A DNA stretch of 64,000 bases from Tepidamorphus gemmatus (GTDB taxonomy: Bacteria; Pseudomonadota; Alphaproteobacteria; Rhizobiales; Tepidamorphaceae), in contig NZ_SMAK01000005.1 of assembly GCF_004346195.1 (NCBI RefSeq), positions 1 to 64,000 on the forward strand, written 5' to 3'. Shown here one piece after another: positions 14,988-25,300 of this stretch; position 1 is the stretch's first letter; every line of letters begins with the position of its first letter. The translations under genes and the position numbers were made by a program. The notes under the pieces are model-generated. The model saw only the letters and a list, made by a program, of their open reading frames with translations. It made no database searches and was not told the origin of the DNA.

Positions 14988-15971
14988 TCAGTTTCGCAGG
15001 TCGATCGCGTCCGCCGCCAGCGTCAATCGCCAACCCCGATTGCGCTTGTTCTCAATGAGTCGGCGAACGGCGTCTGGCTCGGATGCACCGGCCGCGAGTG
15101 CTTCTCGAAGTTCGCGAACAACGTCTCGCGCCGGGCGAGAAACGCGATGGAGTGACGCACCCCAAATTTCCTGCTCGATGTCGCGGGTCGTGGCGAACGG
15201 TTGGTCACCTCGTGCCCGCGCGGCCAGGAGACATAGAAGCTTGAACGTCTGATCCGATAGGGCGCAATCGATGCCATCAAGGCTGACGGACTTTATTGAA
15301 CGCGCGATCACGAGACGCGGCTCGCCCACTATGTGAGGTGCAAGGCGAGCAGGGTCGAGAGCCCAGGCTGCCCCATTGTGGCCGATGGCATCTCTCACTG
15401 CCACCAGATGAATTCCCGCCTGCTTGAACTGTTGCCGTTCGGACGTCGGTAACGGCGGCGCAACAAGTGTCACCGGCTGACCGCGCGCCGCCGCTCTCAT
15501 CGCGACGATCAGGCCGGGCTGCATGGCGGCGCTGATTGAAAGCACGCCGAATACCGCTCGCTTCGATCCGAGCCGACCAAGATGCCAGATCCCCGGCAAA
15601 ACAAGTTCCGGTTCGTCAGGGATCCCCGAAGCGGCCGCAATTTCCTTGATCAGGACTTCGCCGTCAATTCGAAAGCTGCGCAGATCATCATTGTCGAGGG
15701 TGACATCACAGCGGTGATCATAGGGACAAGGCGCAATATAGCGATCTCCGACCGCCTGAACCGGACGCGCGTCAAGTCCGCATTCGCAAGAGGCGCAAAC
15801 CGGCCATTCGGTCGCCGGCGCCTGCTCCACGAGAATGCGCCGTGCGAGCAGGCGTTCGAACTCGCTCCCCAAATGTGGCTTGGCCTGTCGGCCCCAAAGC
15901 GTTGCGGTTTCGCCCGCCTCACTGAGCCGCAACAGCAAGGTTTCGAGGCTCTCGCTCACGACACAGCCCAT
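14988..15971 (-). CDS. Protein of unknown function with possible winged-helix C terminus
   Basis: The protein has 327 residues. The N-terminal part holds four cysteines (CASCECGL...CPYDHRC) that could bind zinc. The middle alternates beta and alpha (AVFGVLSISAAMQPGLIVAMRAA, PVTLVAPPLPTS). The end (ALSDQTFKLLCLLAARAR ... NRGWRLTL) resembles a winged-helix DNA-binding domain of the OmpR kind. It overlaps the end of the upstream gene by 53 bases; a GTG at 15959 is an alternative start. Function is unknown. It probably acts together with that upstream protein. Confidence 0.6.
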   Translation of the reverse strand: MGCVVSESLETLLLRLSEAGETATLWGRQAKPHLGSEFERLLARRILVEQAPATEWPVCASCECGLDARPVQAVGDRYIAPCPYDHRCDVTLDNDDLRSFRIDGEVLIKEIAAASGIPDEPELVLPGIWHLGRLGSKRAVFGVLSISAAMQPGLIVAMRAAARGQPVTLVAPPLPTSERQQFKQAGIHLVAVRDAIGHNGAAWALDPARLAPHIVGEPRLVIARSIKSVSLDGIDCALSDQTFKLLCLLAARARGDQPFATTRDIEQEIWGASLHRVSRPARDVVRELREALAAGASEPDAVRRLIENKRNRGWRLTLAADAIDLRN

Positions 15972-17160
15972 TGCGCCGCAGGAGCGTCATGATCTGACCC
16001 TCGAAGCGCTCACGTTTGAACATCGCAGAACCGGGCGGCTTGAGTTTGACGGTCACGCGCGCGGGCCGTTCGCCTACAGGCTCAATCTGCACCCGAAACA
16101 CGATATGGTTGAGGCGATAACCATCCTGCGCAAAGACTATCCGGCGCGCCTCGCTACCGAGTCTGAAAAGCGCGTTGCTGCTGTCGTGCATCGTCAATGA
16201 CCAGGAGCGCCGTTCCTCACCTGACCGAGGATCGATCGTAATCCGATCGGTCTGAGCTTCGACAATCTGAACGCGGCGGATGGTTGGGTCAAAGGCATGG
16301 TCGAAGGTAAATCCAAAGCCCGCCGCCTCGACCGGCTCCAGTGTGTAAAGATTTTGAGCATCCGGAGCAGCGAAGAACTTGGGACGCTCCAGCATGATCG
16401 CCGCGAACGCCTCCGCGAAATCGGCGCATCGCGCTTTGCTCACGCCACCAACTTTAAGGCGGCCGGCCGGCGCGGAATAGGACAGCACCGCCTGCTCGGT
16501 CGTAGTGAAACTGATAATGCGTTCCTCACCGCCCTCCACAACCGGAACTGTTGTGATCGGGGTGCCATGCGTTACGACGACCTTGATCTCGTCATCGTCC
16601 TCGTACCAACCGACCCGGCAGTAGTTACCGTGCAAGTCCGCTTCGAATAGTCGCGCCGCGGCCTGCTCGAATGCTTTTCGAGTTTGTTCATCGAGGCGTG
16701 GTTCGACACCCTCGTCGAGCCCGGCGAACTCGGCAGGTGAGGTCAGCCGCATCAACGCGACGAGGTCCGATGCCGCATTGAAGACGGCTGGATGATCGAG
16801 AAATGCCCGCAGCGCCAGCTGCTTGGGATCAATGCGATATTCCGCGGCGGCGGCATCCTGCGCCGGAACGAGCACAATGCTCATCGCTCGGGCTCGCTCC
16901 AGCAGCATGTTCATGCCGGTGCGGGTACCGACCTCCGCGATCCGATGCAGATCCGCCACCAGGCCGCGTGGATAGTTCTGTTCCGGCCCGGCGAAAAAAT
17001 CGAGCAACGCCTGCCTGGCCCGGTCCGGATCGCGATCAAGGAGCCCGAGGTCCACCCCCTGCAGCTGACCACTATGGCGGTCGAAGAGGCGCCGCAGGAG
17101 GCTCAGGTCGACGGTCTTGAGAAAGCGCGGATTGACGAATTTCCTTAAGTTCTTGGCCAT
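15919..17160 (-). CDS. Large protein of unknown function, paired with the downstream gene
   Basis: The protein has 413 residues and starts MAKNLRKFVNPRFLKTVDLS. It begins with helical segments (LLRRLFDRHSGQLQGVDLGL, LDFFAGPEQNYPRGLVADLH). The second half is beta-rich and includes a putative lipid- or DNA-binding region (RVTVKLKPPGSAMFKRERFEG). No known catalytic motif is visible. Together with the gene it overlaps it forms a two-gene unit, separated from the phage operon and next to the recombinase pair. That is a usual position for cargo such as defence genes, but I cannot assign it to any described system. Confidence 0.6.
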   Translation of the reverse strand: MAKNLRKFVNPRFLKTVDLSLLRRLFDRHSGQLQGVDLGLLDRDPDRARQALLDFFAGPEQNYPRGLVADLHRIAEVGTRTGMNMLLERARAMSIVLVPAQDAAAAEYRIDPKQLALRAFLDHPAVFNAASDLVALMRLTSPAEFAGLDEGVEPRLDEQTRKAFEQAAARLFEADLHGNYCRVGWYEDDDEIKVVVTHGTPITTVPVVEGGEERIISFTTTEQAVLSYSAPAGRLKVGGVSKARCADFAEAFAAIMLERPKFFAAPDAQNLYTLEPVEAAGFGFTFDHAFDPTIRRVQIVEAQTDRITIDPRSGEERRSWSLTMHDSSNALFRLGSEARRIVFAQDGYRLNHIVFRVQIEPVGERPARVTVKLKPPGSAMFKRERFEGQIMTLLRRNGLCREREPRNLAVAAQ

Positions 17161-17246
17161 GGCGGCCACCCAACGAATCGGTGTGTACGTTCCTATTATG
17201 TTCCGACTCGGCTGCAACTCCGAGTCGATCCTGGGCACCTCAACAT

Positions 17247-17531
17247 TCACCTGAATTCACCCGCCGGAGCCATGGGACGCTTTCCGATGCCGGCGAGTAG
17301 AGGGCTCAAGGAAAGGAATTCTCCGGCTGCGCCGCCCCCATGTCCGCTCGCCGCCGTCCGCATCCACCAGCCGCCGTCCATCTCGACGAGATCGCCGCGA
17401 TCCTCGCTCTCGGAGTGCTGCGGCTCCTCAGCCCGCATCCGCGCCAACACACGAATGACATCAATGGCTTGGGAGACTTTCCGCTGGACTTGCCGGCAAA
17501 ACGGAGCGTCTGTCGTCACGAACCGGCCCAA
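17247..17531 (-). CDS. Doubtful small open frame
   Basis: A 94-residue frame starts MGRFVTTDAPFCRQVQRKVS, and its N-terminal part (AIDVIRVLARMRAEE) looks helical and plausible. The rest (GGWWMRTAASGHGGG...) looks less protein-like. It lies divergent to the DUF2924 gene in the gene-free stretch 17161-17545. Apart from this frame I see no feature there other than possible promoters for the flanking divergent genes. Confidence 0.3.
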   Translation of the reverse strand: MGRFVTTDAPFCRQVQRKVSQAIDVIRVLARMRAEEPQHSESEDRGDLVEMDGGWWMRTAASGHGGGAAGEFLSLSPLLAGIGKRPMAPAGEFR

Positions 17532-17545
17532 GGCAGGGAGGCGCG

Positions 17546-17989
17546 ATGACGACCCCCATCCTCAAGCAGATCGCTGCGCTCCACGATCTCGACCATGGCG
17601 AGCTCAAGGCGCTCTGGCGCGAGTACTACGGCAGCGAGCCGCCCGGCTACCGGCGCGGCTTCCTGATCAAGGCGCTCGCCTATCGCATCCAGGAACTCAC
17701 CTACGGCGGATTGTCGAAGGAGGCGCGCGAGGAACTCGACGCCCGCATCAAGGGCGAGGCACCCAGGGGCAAGTCGCGCCATAGCCTGCCCAAGGACCGC
17801 CCCGTCGCCGGCACGCGGCTGATCCGCGAATGGCAGGGCGTCGAGCACCACGTCACCGTGCTCACCGACGGCTACGAATACCAGGGCCGCAAATACAGGT
17901 CGCTCTCGGCCATCGCCCGCGCGATCGCCGGCACCCGCTGGAACGGGCCGCTGTTCTTCGGCCTGCGCCGACCCGGGAGCCTGACATGA
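17546..17989 (+). CDS. DUF2924 protein, partner of serine recombinase
   Basis: The protein has 147 residues. Family features are LKALWREYYGSEPPGYRRGFLIKALAYRIQEL, then GTRLIREWQGVEHHVTVL, then YRSLSAIARAIAGTRWNGPLFFGL. DUF2924 proteins are almost always encoded immediately before a large serine recombinase in alphaproteobacterial mobile elements. The stop overlaps the recombinase start (ACATGAG). They may assist recombination, but their biochemical role is not established. Confidence 0.9.
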   Translation: MTTPILKQIAALHDLDHGELKALWREYYGSEPPGYRRGFLIKALAYRIQELTYGGLSKEAREELDARIKGEAPRGKSRHSLPKDRPVAGTRLIREWQGVEHHVTVLTDGYEYQGRKYRSLSAIARAIAGTRWNGPLFFGLRRPGSLT

Positions 17990-19368
17990 GCAAGGTCCCC
18001 GTCCGCAAGGTCCGCTGCGCCATCTACACGCGCAAATCGAGCGAGGAAGGCCTCGAGCAGGAGTTCAACAGCCTGCAGGCCCAACGGGAAGCCTGCGAGG
18101 CCTATATCGCAAGCCAACGTCACGAGGGCTGGGTGCTCGTTTCCTACCGCTACGATGACGGCGGCGTCTCCGGCGGCACGCTCGAACGCCCCGCCCTCAA
18201 GCGCCTCATCGCCGACGTCGAGGCCGGCCGCATCGACGTCGTGGTCGTCTACAAGGTCGATCGCCTCACGCGCTCGCTCATGGACTTCGCCAAGCTCGTC
18301 GACGCCTTCGAGCGCAACGACGTCTCGTTCGTCTCCATCACGCAGCAGTTCAACACCACGACCTCGATGGGGCGGCTCACCCTCAACATCCTGCTCTCCT
18401 TCGCCCAGTTCGAGCGTGAGGTGATTGGCGAACGCATTCGCGACAAGTTTGCCGCCTCGCGCAGGAAGGGCCTGTGGATGGGCGGCCATCCGCCGCTCGG
18501 CTATGACGTCAAGCACCGCAAGCTCGTCATCAACGAGGCCGAGGCCGAGCTCGTGCGGCACATCTTCCGGCGCTTCGTCATTCTGCGTTCCGCTACCGCC
18601 CTCGTGAAGGAGCTCAATGCCGAGGGTCGCCGCACCAAGTCCTGGGTCACGGCTGAAGGCCGCACGCGCGAAGGCCGGCCCTTCCACAAGGGCACGCTCT
18701 ACCGGCTCCTCAACAACCGGGTCTATCTCGGCGAGGCCGTCCACAAGGGCACCCCGCATCCCGGCGAGCACGGGGCGATCGTGCCGCGGGAGCTCTGGGA
18801 CAAGGTGCATGCGATCCTCGCCGAGCACTGGCGCCGGCGCGCGGCCCGCAGCCGTGCCGCCACGCCCGCGCCGCTCAAGGGTCTCATCCGCTGCGCCCTG
18901 CACGGCTGCGCGATGACGCCGACCCACACGCGCAAGCGGGGCAAGCAGTACCGCTATTATGCCTGCGTGCATGCCGCCAAGACGAGCAGCGATGCCTGTC
19001 CCCTCGGTTACGTCCCCGCCGGCGAGATCGAGAGTGCGGTGATCGCGCAGGTTCGCGCGCTCTTGCGCACGCCGGAAATGGTCGCGCGCACGCTGCGCGC
19101 CGTCCGCGCCGCGGCAGGCGAGACGGCGCCGAGCCGCGAGGAGACCATCGCAGCGCTGCGCGAGATCGACAAGGTCTGGGAGGAACTCTTCCCCGCGGAG
19201 CAGGCGCGCATCCTGCACCTCCTCATCGAGCGGCTCGCAGTGGGAACCGAAGGCGTCGATCTGAGGCTCCGCGCCGAAGGCCTCCACAGCGTCGTCGCCG
19301 AGCTGCGCGACGTCGGGCCTCCCCTGCACCAGGAGGTGCACCCGCAACACGCAGAGGCGGTCGCATGA
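17986..19368 (+). CDS. Large serine site-specific recombinase
   Basis: The protein has 460 residues and starts MSKVPVRKVRCAIYTRKSSE. The resolvase catalytic domain contains the serine in YTRKSSEEG and the arginine motif DVVVVYKVDRLTRS, plus the helix RLTLNILLSFAQFEREVIGERIRDK. A recombinase domain (GGHPPLGYDV) and a zinc-ribbon domain (LIRCALHGCAMTPTH ... YYACVHAAKTSSDACPLG) follow. It should insert and excise DNA at short att sites and is the only integrase-type enzyme visible in this accessory block. It is shorter than phage phiC31 integrase but typical of the DUF2924-linked group. Confidence 0.92.
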   Translation: MSKVPVRKVRCAIYTRKSSEEGLEQEFNSLQAQREACEAYIASQRHEGWVLVSYRYDDGGVSGGTLERPALKRLIADVEAGRIDVVVVYKVDRLTRSLMDFAKLVDAFERNDVSFVSITQQFNTTTSMGRLTLNILLSFAQFEREVIGERIRDKFAASRRKGLWMGGHPPLGYDVKHRKLVINEAEAELVRHIFRRFVILRSATALVKELNAEGRRTKSWVTAEGRTREGRPFHKGTLYRLLNNRVYLGEAVHKGTPHPGEHGAIVPRELWDKVHAILAEHWRRRAARSRAATPAPLKGLIRCALHGCAMTPTHTRKRGKQYRYYACVHAAKTSSDACPLGYVPAGEIESAVIAQVRALLRTPEMVARTLRAVRAAAGETAPSREETIAALREIDKVWEELFPAEQARILHLLIERLAVGTEGVDLRLRAEGLHSVVAELRDVGPPLHQEVHPQHAEAVA

Positions 19369-19559
19369 GGGTCGCGCCGGAGCCGGCCGAACGAGCGGCC
19401 GCACGTCCGCAAAAGGGGCGCACACGTTCGACCACGGCAGCGGCACGGCACGAGCGGGCGGACGGCACCGCGCGGAACGACCGGCCGAACGGCACCGGGG
19501 CCTTCTTCCCTCGACCCTAAAACGGTTTTCCTCGATCCCACAATGGAACCCAACCAAAG

Positions 19560-19940
19560 GTGGAGCTTGACGGTCTGTCGATCCGCATCCCGATGATGCT
19601 GCGCCGCCGCGGCGGCCGCAAACTCGTCATCGTGCCCGACGGCCTTAAGACCTCCGCGCCGCAACCCGCCTTCGATCCCGTTCTCATCAACGCGCTCGTG
19701 CGCGCGCACCACTGGCGGCGGGAGATCGAGAGCGGGGAATTCCGTTCCGCCTCCGAGCTCGCCGCCCACGAGAATCTCACCGACTCCTTCGTCGCGCGCA
19801 TGCTGTGCCTCACCCTCCTTGCCCCGGACATCACGCAGGCCATCCTCGAGGGCCGACACCCCAAGGGCCTCAAGCTCGCCACGCTGCTGCGCGGAATGCC
19901 GCTCGCATGGGAGGAGCAGCGGCGGCTCTTCTGGACATAG
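19560..19940 (+). CDS. Recombinase-associated helix-turn-helix-like protein
   Basis: The protein has 126 residues and uses GTG at 19560. It contains RIPMMLRRRGGRKLVIVPDG, then a region with an Xre/ParB-like helix pattern (SASELAAHENLTDSFVARMLCLTLLAPDI), ending AILEGRHPKGLKL...EEQRRLF. This type of protein regularly follows the DUF2924/recombinase pair. The 190 bases between the recombinase and this gene hold only a low-complexity basic frame starting at 19365, perhaps a decayed N-terminal extension. Its role in element mobility is not known. Confidence 0.65.
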   Translation: MELDGLSIRIPMMLRRRGGRKLVIVPDGLKTSAPQPAFDPVLINALVRAHHWRREIESGEFRSASELAAHENLTDSFVARMLCLTLLAPDITQAILEGRHPKGLKLATLLRGMPLAWEEQRRLFWT

Positions 19941-20057
19941 CTCGCCCATGCGCAGACACTGATCCCATATTACTCTTGTTGCGAATGACGAAAATGCGCA
20001 TCGTCCGAAATTTATCGACGGCCGCTCGCAGCCGATCCGAAATAGCCTGACGTCGGC

Positions 20058-20963
20058 TCAAGAGAGAGACCACGTTCCCTCGGCAGTTATGATCCACCGT
20101 GCTGGGGATTGAGCGCGCGAGCCCGGGCTCCATAACGGGCCGGCGATGCGCTGGATGACGTTCCTGTCATAATCCCAACCGCCGATCGCCTCCTGGTCGC
20201 CAATGATTGCCGCAGGAGCGTTGCCGTTACCCTTGTTCGCATTGTCCTTCGGTTGGGAATTCACCTGCCCGTGGGCCAAAAGCGTGTCCGCCGCAACAAC
20301 GGGCTGCTCTTGCTCACACGTTACGTCCAGACGAAATATCCGCGAGTCGGCCTCCATGCCGTCGATACGTCGCAATCGTCCCAAGCCATAGCGCGAATCT
20401 CCGCCCACGCTGATAGTCTCAAGTTTCGCGAGGTTCGGTTCGCCCTCAGCGCGGGTCAGTACATATCCCTTGAGGGCGACCGGGCCTGCCGGGGTTCCAT
20501 CCTCGTTTCGCCAATGCGTATTGATGCATTCGGTTTCCCGCAGGCTGCCCTCGGCGGCCGTATCCGAATTGGGATCGATTGCAGTGGCCGCACGCGTGCT
20601 CACGAGCCGGGCACGCATCTTCCGGTCGGACAGGCCGTCATCGTCATCCCGGCGGTCTTCCCGTTTCCAAACCAAACCCTTGTCCTCTTCGTAGCGCGGC
20701 AGCCAGGCACGCCACTCTCTGCCGTCATACTCCGCGGGATAGAGATAGGTGAAACGAGCGTCTTTCCGCAGGCGCTCCCCCACGGCGGGATAGTCGGGAT
20801 CACCGCTTCCAACTTCTCGGCGCGCGAGCTCGGCGGTCAAGGCGCCCCACAGCGCACGCGCCGGCACATAAAGCCGACAACGATTAAGACTCCCGGCCGG
20901 CGCAATGCCAATATGAACGGGGCCTTCTACCTCCCATATCCAACGGAAGAGCGACCACGTCAT
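20058..20963 (-). CDS. cmr3: Type III CRISPR RAMP protein, Cmr3/Cas5-like
   Basis: The protein has 301 residues and is the last gene of the effector operon. It starts with FRWIWEVEGPVHIGIAPAGS, the first RAMP strand, followed by SLNRCRLYVPARALWGALT. The glycine-rich loop GGDSRYGLGRLRR near residue 195 is typical of Cas5-group RAMPs. By elimination and position it should cap the 5' tag end of the crRNA, as Cmr3 does. It overlaps cmr5 by four bases. The exact RAMP subgroup (Cmr3 versus another Cas5) is inferred. Confidence 0.7.
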   Translation of the reverse strand: MTWSLFRWIWEVEGPVHIGIAPAGSLNRCRLYVPARALWGALTAELARREVGSGDPDYPAVGERLRKDARFTYLYPAEYDGREWRAWLPRYEEDKGLVWKREDRRDDDDGLSDRKMRARLVSTRAATAIDPNSDTAAEGSLRETECINTHWRNEDGTPAGPVALKGYVLTRAEGEPNLAKLETISVGGDSRYGLGRLRRIDGMEADSRIFRLDVTCEQEQPVVAADTLLAHGQVNSQPKDNANKGNGNAPAAIIGDQEAIGGWDYDRNVIQRIAGPLWSPGSRAQSPARWIITAEGTWSLS

Positions 20964-21310
20964 GCCAATTCCCTGCTGCCCTTGGCGTGATAGCGGCCGT
21001 AGACGAAAGCCTGGCGCAGAAGATCTTTGGCAAAGAGAAGTTTATCGAGGTCCTGCGCCAGCGTCTTGAGCGCCTCGAAAACATTGCCATCGGCAAGCAA
21101 TGGAGCGCCCTCCGGTACCTTTCGAAGAAAGTCGGTGCAACTCTTGCTGATCTTCTTCCCATCATCTCCGCCCCGTGCCTGCAAAAACAAAAAACAAGCG
21201 TAAACGCCCTGCTCCTCAAGCACGGAAAGGGAGTCCGTCAGGACCTTTTCATTCGTGTCCTTAGCAAGATTGCGGCCAAGCTCCGCGCATTCAAGATCGA
21301 GGTTACGCAT
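20960..21310 (-). CDS. cmr5: Type III CRISPR small subunit, Cmr5/Cas11-like
   Basis: The protein has 116 all-helical residues: MRNLDLECAELGRNLAKDT, VLEEQGVYACFLFLQARGG, and LKTLAQDLDKLLFAKDLLRQ. Length, predicted helices and the GVYACFLFL helix fit Cmr5/Cas11 subunits, which line the inner face of the effector and contact target RNA. It overlaps cmr4 by eight bases and cmr3 by four. The sequence is diverged from model Cmr5 proteins, so part of the call depends on operon position. Confidence 0.68.
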   Translation of the reverse strand: MRNLDLECAELGRNLAKDTNEKVLTDSLSVLEEQGVYACFLFLQARGGDDGKKISKSCTDFLRKVPEGAPLLADGNVFEALKTLAQDLDKLLFAKDLLRQAFVYGRYHAKGSRELA

Positions 21311-22298
21311 TGGCGACCCCCGCGTTCACACGCGCTGCCGGAACAGCGCCTGTTTCGCCCTCACGCGAGGACCGCTCTTGAACATGGAGGACGCGCAGGC
21401 GGCCCATGCCGCGCGTTCCCATGCCGCCGATCCCGAGATGCTCAAGGTATGGATGGGCCGCGCACACAACGTCCATCACCTTCTCACAAGAATCGACCGC
21501 ACTGACCGATGACTCTTTTGATTCTTTGACCTTGAAGTGCGCCGGGTTTCGGCACGTCACGTTCCAGGCGAGGATCGTGGCCCGCGGCAGCGCTTCGTAG
21601 GTGAAGAGCGCACCTTCTTCCGCCGCGCCTGTTTCCGGATCGATCGACACCGACGTACGAACTTCGAGATTGCTGTTGACGATGTGGGTGAACAGCTTGT
21701 CGGACACGACGCCGACTTTTCCCTCTACAAAGCGAGGAACATTCCCGGCGGTCAACGCGTTGCGGACTTTGTCCCATCGATCAAGCGTCTTCACCGGCAG
21801 CAGAAGCCAGCCGAGATTGAGCTGAGCACCGTCGTTCTCGCGATACAACGCGGTTTCATCACAACCATTGCCGAGATCGACGCCGATGAACCGCAACGCC
21901 TCAGGAGACGTGATCCACAATGGCCCTTCGCGCGTGGCGACGGGAAAGAGAAACACCTGCGCGTCGCTGAAAGCCGCAAGCCCGGCAAAGCCACCGCCCT
22001 CTCCGCGTGCGAAGCCGAAGACCATGCAGATGGGGCAGTCCGGCTGGCCGCAGTGCCCCTTGTTGCCGTCCCTGCCGGGCTGGCCCTGACCCGCACAGGT
22101 CGGATATTTGCCCTTCGCCATCGCCGCGGAAGCGCGAGAGACTCCCGCAAGACTTGATCCGGGGATCTTCGGCACCCGCGTCACCGGATCCCGCACGATC
22201 GAGAGGTCCACCCGTCCGAGCCGGGCGCCGCCCGTGCCCACATGGATCGGGTCGACGGCTTGAGCAGTCACGATATACGGCTTGAAGCTTTCCGCCAT
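21303..22298 (-). CDS. cmr4: Type III CRISPR backbone RNase Cmr4 (Cas7 group)
   Basis: The protein has 331 residues. The start AVDPIHVGTGGARLGRVDLS is the Cmr4 signature. Asp31 in GRVDL aligns with the catalytic Asp26 of Pyrococcus furiosus Cmr4, so target-RNA cleavage by the backbone looks possible. KIPGSSLAGVSRA and the knuckle CAGQG...CGQPDCPICMVFGFARG follow. The glycine-rich RAMP loop is LGIGGMGTRGMGRL near the end. Several copies should form the backbone that holds crRNA. It follows the Csx11 gene by three bases. Confidence 0.85.
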   Translation of the reverse strand: MAESFKPYIVTAQAVDPIHVGTGGARLGRVDLSIVRDPVTRVPKIPGSSLAGVSRASAAMAKGKYPTCAGQGQPGRDGNKGHCGQPDCPICMVFGFARGEGGGFAGLAAFSDAQVFLFPVATREGPLWITSPEALRFIGVDLGNGCDETALYRENDGAQLNLGWLLLPVKTLDRWDKVRNALTAGNVPRFVEGKVGVVSDKLFTHIVNSNLEVRTSVSIDPETGAAEEGALFTYEALPRATILAWNVTCRNPAHFKVKESKESSVSAVDSCEKVMDVVCAAHPYLEHLGIGGMGTRGMGRLRVLHVQERSSREGETGAVPAARVNAGVANA

Positions 22299-22301
22299 GG
22301 C

Positions 22302-25300
22302 TTAGCCCTCCACCCCCTCCTTGAGCCACGTGAGGTGCCATTCGAGTGCATGTTCGAGCGCGCCGTCCGCCGCTGCCTCGACAAGCGCGTCCAGTGCCGC
22401 GCCCATTACCGCAAGGCGCTGAGCGAGCACGGCGCGCGCCAGCTCACGCCATTCCTCCTTCGCGCCGGGCAGCCAGTCGCCCTCCGGCGCACGCCATTCT
22501 CTCTTGCGCGCTTCAAGCTCCGCCCAAGCGCCCCGCAACGCCGCCGAGCTTGGGGAGACCCGCCGCAACAGCCTCCAGATGTCGCGCATGCGCTGGAAAT
22601 CAGATAACAGCCGCGCTTCGATGCGCTCGAAGCGCCGGGCCGTGGTGTCGAGGAACACCGCGGCCAGACGGCTCGGATCAACGCGCACGCCGGCGCCCGG
22701 CCGCAGATCGCACACGTGCCGGAAGATTTGGCCTTCGGGGTGTTGGAAATCGCGCGGGAACCTCACTTCGCGATCCTCGACGCGCATGTAAGGATAGAAG
22801 ACATCCTCGCGCCCGTCGGGAAGCAAGGTCGGGACAAGGACGAGATCACGGCCGCGGTCTTGCCGCTCGAAGACGAGGGCCGCAGTACCGTTTCGCGTCT
22901 CGGTGCTGCAGACGCGCCAGCTCTCGCACTTGCCGTTCGAAACGACCTCTTCGAGGTTCCGCGTCGCCTCGATGACCGCCTGGAAGGGCGTCAGGCGCGG
23001 AAACGCGACCACGCCGATCGAAAGGGGCAGGCGATCGAACACGCGGGCAAACTCTTCGCGCCATTTGGCGATTGCGTGCTCGATGCAGTGGGTCGCGGCT
23101 TCCAGCGGCACAAGGATGCGAAACCGCAGGGGGCGTTTGTCGAGCACGATCACAGGGTGGTAGACGCCCAAGTCGCCGTCAGCAGGCGTAACCTTCGAGA
23201 TCTGGAGGTCGTGCAGTTTTCCGTCTTCGTCCTTGAGCCGGATCGTCTGCTTCACCGGCGAGGCGCCGTTGTCTGCCTCGCCCAGCACGCGGGCAAGATT
23301 GCAGATCGTAAGGAACCGGCCGTTCTTATAGAGAAGCTCGAACGGGGCGTTGTTGTGGTGGCCGAGATAGGTTTCGTTCTCCTGCCATTCTCCGTTTTTT
23401 GCCTCAACGAGCAGCCGGCGGGTACGCCAGCGGTTGGGATGCGCCGCGGCCAATTCCCTGAACCGGCTCTCGAGCTCATCGAAGAATTCTTCGGCCGCAC
23501 GCCAGAAGCGATAGACGCGGCCGGGCGACGGCAGCTTGCGGAAGAGCTGGTGGACGAGCCAGCGTGCGCATTTGTCATCGTCGAGTGAGCCCCACGAAAG
23601 GGCCCCGGAGCGGTCCTCAACGATCTTGCTGAAAAACGGCGGCCAGTCGCTCTCATGCTGATAGCCCTGCTGAAGGCTCCGGAGAACGGGATCGTTCTTG
23701 TCGAACGATGACAGCTTAGAGCGAACGTAAGACACAAGCGCGTCGTGCGGTTTATCAGGTCTATCCGCCGAGATCGGATTATCCTTGCTTTCCAGTTTCG
23801 GGTTGTGTCGCCTCCATTCGGCAATGCTCTGGCCGCGCAGGGAGTCGACATGAGTACCATCGAGCCATGGTTCGAGGCCAAGGCTCAGCGTGAGCAGCGC
23901 GACCCGGTCGTTGTCGTCGGCAACCTCCGAAATCCAGAGCGTCTCCGTGCCGCCCTTGAACCATTCGTCGAGCCGTCCCTTGCGGCGCTCGCGGCACACA
24001 CTGCAGGGTTTTTGTTTCTTGACGTTGGATTGCTCGCCGCTGCTTTCCCCATTGAACCGCACGCGACACACCGGACACACATGCCCGCGCGCTTCCTTGT
24101 CCGCGCAGGGGATGGTCCACGCCCGGTGGATCGGGACGGCGAGCTTATTTCGCGCCTTCCGCCGCTCTTCGATCATGCCGATGAAGGAGCGGGTCGACCC
24201 CGACAACCTACAGAACGGTGGCGTTTCGAACTTGTAGGCGTAAGCGTATTCGTCGATCTGACGTTCGATCGCGACCCGCAGTGAGTCCGCCGTGTTATTA
24301 TCGAGGCTGCCCGCGGTCGCATCGGCTCGCAAGCCGGGAAAGGTGAACGCCATGGTATTGGTGTCGCGATAGACGAGCGAGCCCACGGTCAGATCGACCT
24401 CGATCAACTTGCGGATCTTCTCGAAGAAATGCTCGATATCGCGCCGGGCGCCGGCCCAGTCGCCGATGCGCACCGCCCGCGCCTCGTAATGATCGGTGCC
24501 GAAGCCGATCGTGAGCACGCGCCAGCGCGTCTTCTGTTTGATCTCGGCGTCGTTCCAATCGAAGGAATCGTTGACCAGGACGGCGCCCGCGACCGCACTC
24601 TTGAAGAGCGCCGCCGCGACATATGACTGATCCCACAGCGTCACGTCGTTGTTGGGAAGGCGGGTCTCCGCAAGCGTGGAGAGGAAGGCGTGGCGCAGCC
24701 GACCCTCTTCGCCGATGGCGCTTTCGCGCCACTTCCACCAATCATCGACCGAATGTTCCCAGGTCGCGCTGGCGCTCGTGCCGAGCTGCTCGAGCTCCCT
24801 GAGCAGTTTATCGATGCCGTCCACCAGCGCCGCCCAGCCCCCATCCTTGAGCACGTCCGGCGGATTGCTCAAAAGATTGCGACGAGGATGACCGAACGGG
24901 GAGACGAGCCACAGGTGCGTGGCGTCTTGGGCGAGATATCGGACGGTATGGTCGGGATAACTCTGCTTTTCGATGCCCGAAGCCATGGCGTGGCCGGCCT
25001 GCAGCAAACCGAGGAGACCCGGGTTACGACCTGTATGTTGGCTGACAAAGGCTTCGAGGGAGGAAGGCCAGGCTTTGCCGCTGAGAGGAAAGTCATCCTT
25101 GATCCACGCGATTCGATCGGACCACGGAAACGGCGGATTCTCGAGAGCAAACCACTGTTGGTAGTCGTATTCGTTGAGCTGACCGGCGTGTCTGCGAAGG
25201 AACGCGGCATTGGCTTTCCCCGCCATGTGCAGCCAGCCGATGGCTTCGCAGGCGAGCAACAGCGGGCGCGAAGCGCGCAGCCTGTCGAGCAAGCCGGAGC

